DNA from: Acanthococcus lagerstroemiae
Lineage: Eukaryota > Arthropoda > Insecta > Hemiptera > Eriococcidae
Direction: 5' to 3'
DNA length: 64,000 nt
Assembly (NCBI GenBank): GCA_031841125.1
Contig: CM063107.1
Coordinates: forward strand, 44,467,497 to 44,531,496
Under the pieces are notes generated by a model that was not told the origin of the DNA, did no database searches, and was given only the letters and a program-made list of their open reading frames with translations. Each line of letters starts with the position of its first letter. The stretch's first letter is position 1. Of this stretch, positions 57,543 to 64,000 are shown piece after piece. Both the position numbers and the translations under genes were made by a program.

Positions 57543-58169
57543 CAGTGGTGTAGGAGCACACGGGTTTTTGGGATGAAAACCCCTCCCAAGGTAAAATAAA
57601 AAGACTTTTGAAGAATTGCAGTTCTGAAGAAAGAACGATGTACGATATCCAGGCAGGGGTGGCAAGTTGGGTGTAGCAATCTTGCAAATGCTACACTTGA
57701 AAAAAAAAAACTCCGCTACACTCTGGAAAATCAAAATTTTGCACCACTCGGGAAAATTCTCAAGAACATTTTAATTTTGCACCATACTTTACAGAAAAAA
57801 ATAGGAAAAAAATTCACCTCAAGAAAATCGCTACTTCATTAAATTTATGATCAGTCATCACTATCGTAATTCGTAAAGTCATGAATAAGCCTTTCTGTAG
57901 AGGGTTGATTCTTAAACGTTGAATTTTATTTTTCATTGGGGGGGGGGGAGGTAGGAGTTTCTTGGTCAATATTTGAAAGAAATTTGTTTTGCATCATGCT
58001 ACACGCGGGAAAATCAAAACTTGCCACCCCTGCATCCAGGATTCATCGACAGTGATGATAATATTTATTTCGACATTTGAATACAGCATAACGTTGCTCT
58101 AAATTTGGTACCAAAAATTCGACAAAAATGAACCCCTCCCCTCAAACCTGAGACCTAGCTACGCCACTG
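57543..58169. mobile_element. hAT-type MITE (outer), 627 bp with insert, 8-bp TSD
   Basis: The left CAGTGGTGTAGGAG and reversed right CAGTGGCGTAGCTAG share the GTGG(C/T)GTAG terminus. The flanks AGAACAAG (57535-57542) and AGAACGAG (58170-58177) are an 8-bp duplication with one mismatch. The element is interrupted by the 379-bp element at 57654-58032, leaving about 250 bp of its own sequence. It lies within the receptor intron. Confidence 0.75.
57654..58032. mobile_element. hAT-type MITE nested in the outer MITE, 8-bp TSD
   Basis: Perfect 15-bp inverted ends CAGGGGTGGCAAGTT and AACTTGCCACCCCTG (the right copy spans 58018-58032). The flanks TATCCAGG (57646-57653) and CATCCAGG (58033-58040) are an 8-bp duplication with one mismatch. 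Subterminal GCTACAC words repeat on both sides. A G11 run lies at 57938-57948. There is no transposase frame, so movement would have depended on an autonomous relative. Confidence 0.82.
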
Positions 58170-58362
58170 AGAACGAGTTTCTTCGTAATCCTACTGTGCT
58201 AAATTATTGCCAAACTGACAACATCTTATTTGAAGTTGAATCATTTGGAGCGCAAGTCTATAGGCTCTGATCATGGTTTTCTGCATTTTTTGCGATTCCT
58301 CGAGAATGTACTTCTTCGGAAACTGTCGCCTTTCAAACGGAAGGCTTGAAGTGGACCTTCTT

Positions 58363-58621
58363 CAGGGTATTTACAAGTCATGAAGAAGTCATGAATTGTA
58401 GTCAGTAATTATGAAATTCATGAATTCAATTGTATATTTAATTTGCTATTATCCAAAAATCATAAATTCTCTCCAAATTATTCTAGAAAAGGGGGGAAAA
58501 TAGAGCGTAGTGGTACGGTGATGCCATGAGCCAGCATGCTGTGTGTGTGATTTTGAAAAAGGTCATGGAAGGTCATGAAAAAGTCATGAATTTCACGAAT
58601 TTGTTTGCGGCGGACACCCTG
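58363..58621. mobile_element. MITE-like element with AAGTCATGAA words, 259 bp
   Basis: Begins CAGGGTATTTACAAGTCATG and ends GCGGCGGACACCCTG. The CAGGGT termini are complementary and AAGTCATGAA words occur just inside both ends. It is structurally related to the 397-bp MITE at 11877-12273. The immediate flanks do not form a clear duplication. Confidence 0.55.
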
Positions 58622-59289
58622 AGATCTCAGATCTGAGCACATATCGTAAACAAACCAATATAGTAACGTTTTTATTAGTCGATTAAAGAAATTTCTTCAA
58701 CCAGAAGAAAAATTAAAGGCAGTAAGTATCTTTGCAAATACCGTGAAAACCCAAAATTCTAACCACCCTTTTTAAATGGTTGTTTTATATACCAACTTCT
58801 ACATATTTTTGTTGAAATCAGTAACTTAACCCGTTTCAAAAGGAAAAAATAAGTTTCAGAACTAAGTCTTGTTTTGACGAGTTTTAATAAGGTCTAGGCT
58901 GATTCAGAGCAGTCTGTGCAATGTTTCGATGAAAAGTCTCAACTAGCGTTACCGAATTTTGATGTATCTAGCTGTCTACACGGTATTTTATGGAATCGCC
59001 TTGAGTCTGATGAACATAACTTTATTGGGGTAGTAGATCGGGCGGCGTTGCAGGGCTCTCGCCTAGTGTAAGATTTGCAGGCTACACGCAGCCAGGTTTC
59101 AACATTTAGCCCTGAGCCCCGTATTTCTTCCTCCTATGAAATGCATCCATTTTTATCCGTTTGGCGAGATTACTTTGCTCAGGGTCTTGCTCACATCAAC
59201 CACTCCATAATACCTCTAGTCAAGAATATGGAGCTGTAAAAATACGTAGGTACTTCAGGTCGCAATAAAAGAGCTAATGACTTTCTCAC

Positions 59290-59577
59290 CTGTTGAAGGC
59301 CGACCGAAATGTTCGATTGAATATAGTGTAGATGATGGGGTTGATCGTCGACGATATGTATCCCAGCCAGAGTGTGATGTCGACAACGTGGTCGGGCATG
59401 TGGTTGCAGTGCGGTCGGGGGCAGAACACGAAGAATATATTCAGCAGGAAGAACGGCGCCCAGCACAGCACGAAGGCGAAAAACACCAAGCCGAGCACCT
59501 TGCTCGCTTTCTGCTCGGTACGCACGACGTTGGCCACAGCGGCCACATTCTGTCTCTTGTTCCGGTTAGCCAGGAAT
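59290..59577 (-). CDS. Serotonin receptor 5-HT2-like, internal exon (ICL3 end, TM6, TM7)
   Basis: This is a 288-nt internal exon of a class A GPCR, a plasma-membrane receptor for serotonin that in this family couples through Gq to phospholipase C. It is bounded on the minus strand by an acceptor (GATTTCAG ending at 59578) and a donor (GTGAG at 59289-59285). The reading frame enters after one base and leaves after AG, which joins the G of the exon at 53874. Visible parts are the basic end of loop 3 with [10 protein letters not shown]6 with the CWAPFF toggle motif, a Cys-containing third extracellular loop, and TM7 with [18 protein letters not shown] including NPxxY. Helix 8 begins [12 protein letters not shown](I/V)[13 protein letters not shown] is characteristic of 5-HT2 receptors rather than the dopamine or octopamine groups. 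The exon opens [11 protein letters not shown] and has no local start codon, so the gene continues upstream. The TM1-TM5 exons were not found in the window. Confidence 0.9.
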
Positions 59578-59639
59578 CTGAAATCATGGTATAAGATACG
59601 AGAGAATGATCGCGTGTATTCGCCGTATCATACGTCCAT

Positions 59640-59800
59640 TTTCGGTCACCGCGCGCCAATTCACTTTCCACTCGGTAGCCGAAAAGGCGGAAACGGCCGA
59701 CCGCGGCGTACCCGCGAAATTATTCGCGGCGTCGGTCGGCGTTGTTTTTTCCGCGCGCCGAAACGGACGTCGAAAGTTTTAAAACCTCAAAACTCGGGCG
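59640..59800. other. CpG-rich intronic block upstream of the TM6 exon
   Basis: Dense in CG dinucleotides (for example CGACCGCGGCGTACCCGCG and CGCGGCGTCGGTCGGCG) within an AT-rich neighbourhood. It lies on the upstream side of the receptor exon. It may be unmethylated or conserved non-coding DNA; I see no exon in it. Confidence 0.45.
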
Positions 59801-60644
59801 GAACCCAGAATCGAGAGAGAAAGCCGGGAATATCTCACAAAGGTTGTACCCCCTTTTTACCGCGCTAGTTATGGTCGGCTAAAGGCTCCGTGTGGCCTCT
59901 ACTCGATGCATGTCCGAGTTAATTAATTCGACAACTTTATTCGCGTTGTTGCGTGACAACGGTCCTGATTTTAATTATTTGTAGGACTGATTATTAGTTT
60001 TACGATGGAGAACATTCTTTCGCTTGGGAGCTGTGAAACGGAAGACGTCGGCGTACGGTTTTTGCGCGACGCCGAATCTTGTCGGCTGAAATTAACGACC
60101 TATTAGGCTCAGCCAAATGGGGGAGGGGGCGGAAGCGCAGTTCGTTTCAGCACGACTGCTGCAGATTTCACCAGGTGATTCATGGCGATAGTACATAGAG
60201 ACTCGAGGTGATATTGTATGGTAATCTTATATCGTGTGGTGTATCATTGGTGTGTTCTAATAGCATGATTACTGTTGTTGATTGCACAATAATTGATGGT
60301 ATGTGTGGTATCGCACATTCTACGTGCTTGGCAGGGTTTTAACCTATATCCGGGTGGGTTCTGAAAAATAGATGTTCATTGTTTTAGGTCCCATTTCCGG
60401 GACATGACATGATTCATGTGGATTGGCCGCCAGCCGATAACTACAGACATCATGTCGCGGGTGTACTAAGCTAAGTAGTTGGGGTTGTTTGCAGTTGCTT
60501 CCTTGCGTTCACAGTTTCTTTTGTTAAGAGTATTTCCTTTTCGGTACCGAAGAGGTGTACGTATGTGAATCGATACTCGTCTCTTGACTCATAACATTGA
60601 GTAAGCGACCTACAAACCACACATAAGGATGTCGAGGGGGTTCT

Positions 60645-60742
60645 GCCCACTTTGCGATTTCGTCAAATAGTGGTTTTCAATACCCCCTCCCTCTTTGGTT
60701 ACAAGAGGAGACCCCTCGAACACAGGTTGGCTACGCCACTAC
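60645..60742. mobile_element. One-ended remnant of the GCGTAGC MITE group
   Basis: Ends ACCCCTCGAACACAGGTTGG then CTACGCCACTAC, matching the right termini at 55098-55110 and 58155-58169. Upstream is CCCCCTCCCTC, as in the related elements. The opposite terminus was not found. Confidence 0.45.
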
Positions 60743-63700
60743 ACACGTAACACAACACCAATCTTTCTGGTACTGGCGGTAGCATCCTCTGCAGGAATGG
60801 CTGGGAACTACAGTCAAAGTAGTGGTGGTTCTGGGAAACTGTTTTTTATACTCGTAAGTACAATTTAATTAGGCAGGGAAATGGAAAAACTAACTATCGT
60901 TGGTTTTCTTTAGAAGCATGTTTTCAAAATAGTCCCTTAATGAATCCTTGAAAGCTCCTCGAATGAGAAAAGCTTCTCTCCTTCATCAAGAGGCGAAATT
61001 CTCCACTAGTTTCTTTGTATTTTTCTATTATCTCCGAAAACTGATGGTGCTAAAACAACAATATTAGTAATCATTATGCGTAGTAGAAAATTAAAGAAAT
61101 GAAGCTTCTGTGCAGTTCTTCATATGATAGAAGTGGCGCAATGGGTGATTCCATTAATTTTTCACATCTGCTGTTAGTTACTTTCGTCTTTTTTAAATCA
61201 TCCTCCTCTGGGTACCACGAGTTCAAATTACGTATTACTTTGTATTCAATTGACTTTGGAAGGACACATTGATGGTGAAATATTTCGTGGTTTCAGCTTC
61301 CCTCTTTTCCCAACTGAAGGGTACAGGGAAAAAAGCAGGTGAGTCACTTTTATGGCGAAGCAAGAAAAGTGAAAAACAATTTGTTTACATGTGTGGTTCT
61401 TTACCTGTACGTGAATTTTGAAACCCCTTTTTCTGGACTGTAGCATCCTTTCAGGCATCCTACTATAGCTCAGCTACTTCTGCTTATTACTCGCGTTCCA
61501 ATGGTATTAACTCAATGTCGCCAAAAAGTGACTTACCTGCTTCTGAATTCCCGGTACCCTTCAACTATAGATTAACATTTTAAAAACTATAAAGAGTGTA
61601 TTTGGTTACCTGCAAACAAGCAATTCTATTTGTGTTGCATTTCTTTTGTCCTACCCTCCTCCCCCTCGACCGTTCCTCATTATCAGTTTACTAACTTTCA
61701 ACGTACACATAGGTCTAGGTGGACACAAAAAAGAGCTCTAAAATCAAATCTGTAGTTTATCACGAGAAGATTGAGAAAGTCCTGAACATAAGTGAGCTGG
61801 AATCATGAAATGTGCCTGTTGTGCGAAAACAGGTTTTCGAAAAAACGAGTGTGAAGATGGGATGGTGGTAATAGTGTGCACAGATGTACATAGCGTTTAC
61901 ATCTGTGGTGGTGTGTTTACGCGTTGCTATGACAACCGCGTTTCGAATTATTGTTCTCTGTCATTCTTGTAGGCCGTTTCACACAACGCCGTATAAATGG
62001 ATGTTTTTAAAGTTTTGACGTAATTTTTAAATGAAATTTGTGGAAAAACTAATGAAGATAGGAAGCTGCGATTAGTTTCATTCGAAAGAATGTGCTTTTT
62101 CCTGTAAGAATTGTTGAGAAAGTGAACAATGATTTTTGGGCACTAGAGGCACATTTCATTATTCCAGGTCACATATATTTGAAGAATTATTTTCGCAAAC
62201 CATTTTTCTTTAAAAAATGTCATTTTGAGGTATTAGTACCATCTGATAGAGCAGCTCGTCCCCAACAAATCAACCAAACCACTTACTGCCATTATGATTT
62301 GTACTTAGTTACTCTTATTCACTGTTGTACGTAAGGATGATGTATTTTCCAAACAATTCTTTGGCTTTCCTGAAAAAGTGATTTTTTGAATGTTTCCATT
62401 TTAAAATGATACACTTAATTTAGTTTTGATGAATGTTATATTCTAATATTGCTAACATTCCTGATCCGATGCTATTGACCCAGCCTGTGGACAGGATTCC
62501 TCGGACTTTTTTTTAGAACAGGTTCAAATTTTCTGTCTGAATGCAATTATGGTTAAAAAATCTCATTCAGTCAAGATCAATAACCAGTAAAAAATAGTAA
62601 TTGCTCTTTTTTCGTTTCAAAAAGACATTGAAAGTCGCGCATGAAATCGAACTCTTATTTGAGAAACGGCTTGGGGGTCATCGCTTTTAATCTACTACAA
62701 CATTTACACAGTATTGCTTCTGGGTCATAGATCGGCACTTAATCATCAGATTTATAAATCTGCTAATAATAGGCGTCACAACCGGGGAAGACTGGAGTGG
62801 CAGATCTCTCCCATCGCCAAAAAACGAAGAAGTTTGCTACCCTTGTACTTCCTCCCTCATCTTATACAGCTAGTCATATAGAGCAGAACAACTGACGTGA
62901 GTGAAATGCATTGGAGTTTTTTAAATAATATTTAACACATTTTCGTTTTGTTTCTGTGTTTCAGGTTAGTTCGATTGAATTTTAATGTTATTTGCGCCAT
63001 TAAAGGATAGTGATTGGTGAGTAATCACTTAGACTTGATCCGTTACACGACAGGAAGGATTGCTTTGGTAAAGTTTTTCAGCCTTATGAAAGTTAAAATG
63101 GTTAATAGTTGAGCATTTCTCGAAACAAGAGCCTACATCAATGAGTATTTTTCTTCTCTCTTTCTTTCTTCAACTTTAATGCGATTGGCAAAGAATTGAG
63201 CCCTCATAATGTCTCCAGCAAGCATAATTTTTCCTCGAGCATGTTTCGTGCAGCATTTTCCCGAGGGTGTTTCGTGACCTATTTGTCTCTAAATGCTGTC
63301 CGGCTTGATATAGATGTTCGTCGAAAAAGAAACAGAACGAGTAGCTTTGTTATATCTTGAAAAAATGGTGACTCGAGAAATGGAAGAGGCCTCATTGATC
63401 AGGGCTTATAGGTTGGTGAGCTCATTTTAATGTCACTTTGACTGCATTTTAAAAATATGGTATGAATGTATACGGAAAGACTGAACAAATAAAATATTTG
63501 TGACGTAATAATAAAAGTCTCGTAGGTCGCTAAATTCAAATACGATATCAATTTGACTGAATTTTCAAGACTTCGGCGCTTGGTGCTTAAGAGAAGGAGG
63601 TTAAAAATTAGAAGAAAAAAATAAGATAATGAAAATGTGATATGTTATGTATATTTTAGGTGTTTTTGAATACTTTGTCGGTTCCGGTCTCGAGTTGACT

Positions 63701-63783
63701 CGAAGCTGGAAGTCAGGCTACTGGGTGAAGGCGAAGGTGGGTTGATACAACAAAAATTATTTGTTAAATTGCAATGTGAATTG
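60743..63783. other. No gene recognised
   Basis: If the receptor's TM1-TM5 exons were near they should appear here on the minus strand, but no GPCR-like helix or splice-bounded frame was recognised. Short frames at 61246-61458 and 62092-62334 resemble nothing known. Confidence 0.45.
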
Positions 63784-64000
63784 AATATTTAGCAACATAC
63801 CAATAAAGATGAAAGGGGAAGTATGGGAGAGCTGTATTCAATCAGTACTAATGTACGGAAGTCAAACCTGGGCTACAACTAAAACAAACGTGTGTGGAAT
63901 CCAAATCACCCAGCGAGCGATGGAGAGAAGCATTCTGAGTATTAAGGAATCCGACAAAATAGAAAACTCAAAGATAGAGCAAGAACTGGTCGAAAAATTA
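63784..64000 (+). mobile_element. RTE-like RT C-terminal fragment, runs off the window
   Basis: The plus-strand frame is open from 63784 to the window end: KGEVWESCIQSVLMYGSQTW, then TQRAMERSILSIKESDKIEN and a KIEQELVEKL-type end. These are the conserved YGSQTW and QRAMERSILGI blocks of endonuclease-RT proteins. It is the only RT fragment on the plus strand here. The frame is intact as far as it can be read, but catalytic sequence is absent upstream, so it is probably also truncated. Confidence 0.75.

Larger units (their letters stand above)
53875..59289 (-). other. 5.4-kb phase-2 intron of the 5-HT2-like receptor
   Basis: The donor GTGAG and acceptor TTTTCAG enclose 5,415 bp between the two receptor exons. 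The intron holds a truncated retrotransposon (56141-56915, same strand as the gene), a pair of nested hAT MITEs (57543-58169), other MITE-like elements (54949-55110, 58363-58621) and two relatives of the tandem repeat at the left end of the window. No additional exon was recognised. The 154-codon open frame at 55219-55683 on the plus strand resembles no family I know. Confidence 0.8.

Noticed and set aside
59332..59868. 178-codon open frame on the plus strand, the longest in the window
   Set aside because: It lies antisense to the GPCR exon and the CpG-rich block. GC-rich sequence has few stops, and the peptide resembles nothing.
1..64000. CRISPR array, bacterial operon or integrated prophage
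   Set aside because: No regularly spaced identical repeats with unique spacers, no ribosome-binding-site-led tandem genes, and clear spliceosomal exons.

Overview
This window looks like nuclear DNA from an arthropod, most likely an insect. It is AT-rich and gene-poor, has spliced coding exons, and is dense with degraded non-LTR retrotransposons, tRNA-derived SINEs and short inverted-repeat DNA transposons (MITEs). I see no bacterial operon structure, rRNA genes or CRISPR array. The order cannot be settled from the sequence alone.

The only host gene I can support is on the minus strand: the last two coding exons of a 5-HT2-type serotonin receptor (class A GPCR). The exon at 59290-59577 encodes the end of the third intracellular loop, TM6, TM7 and the start of the C-tail. 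After a 5.4 kb intron, the terminal exon at 53613-53874 encodes the rest of the C-tail and the stop. Splice sites and phase agree exactly. I could not find the exons for TM1-TM5 between 59578 and 64000; they probably lie beyond the window.

The rest is a transposon graveyard. Reverse transcriptase fragments of an RTE/endonuclease-RT type lie at 11567-13289, 18793-20480 and 56141-56915 (minus strand) and 63784-64000 (plus strand). One is bracketed by a perfect 18-bp direct repeat and is split by a 397-bp MITE with a 5-bp target duplication. At least five other DNA-transposon derivatives, at 2732, 25596, 35453 (compound), 43772 and 57543 (with a second one nested inside at 57654), carry near-perfect 8-bp target duplications, the hallmark of hAT elements. 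A palindromic 0.8-kb element at 14838 carries five CArg-box sequences. A tRNA-derived SINE occurs at 13731 and 42374, with a 3' fragment at 29925. A second, GC-rich retroposon-like repeat occurs in opposite orientations at 10.2 and 31.1 kb.

Several degenerate tandem arrays are present: about 140-bp units at 0.1-0.9 kb with relatives in the receptor intron, 47-bp units at 15.7 kb, 80-bp units at 31.5 kb, a MluI-site-containing repeat at 37 kb, and long imperfect units at 18-21 kb and 40-41 kb. Long G or C runs of 10-16 bases are unusually common. I found no convincing new biochemical system. The most informative structures are the nested insertions, which give a relative insertion history, and the repeat families that could be defined from this window.
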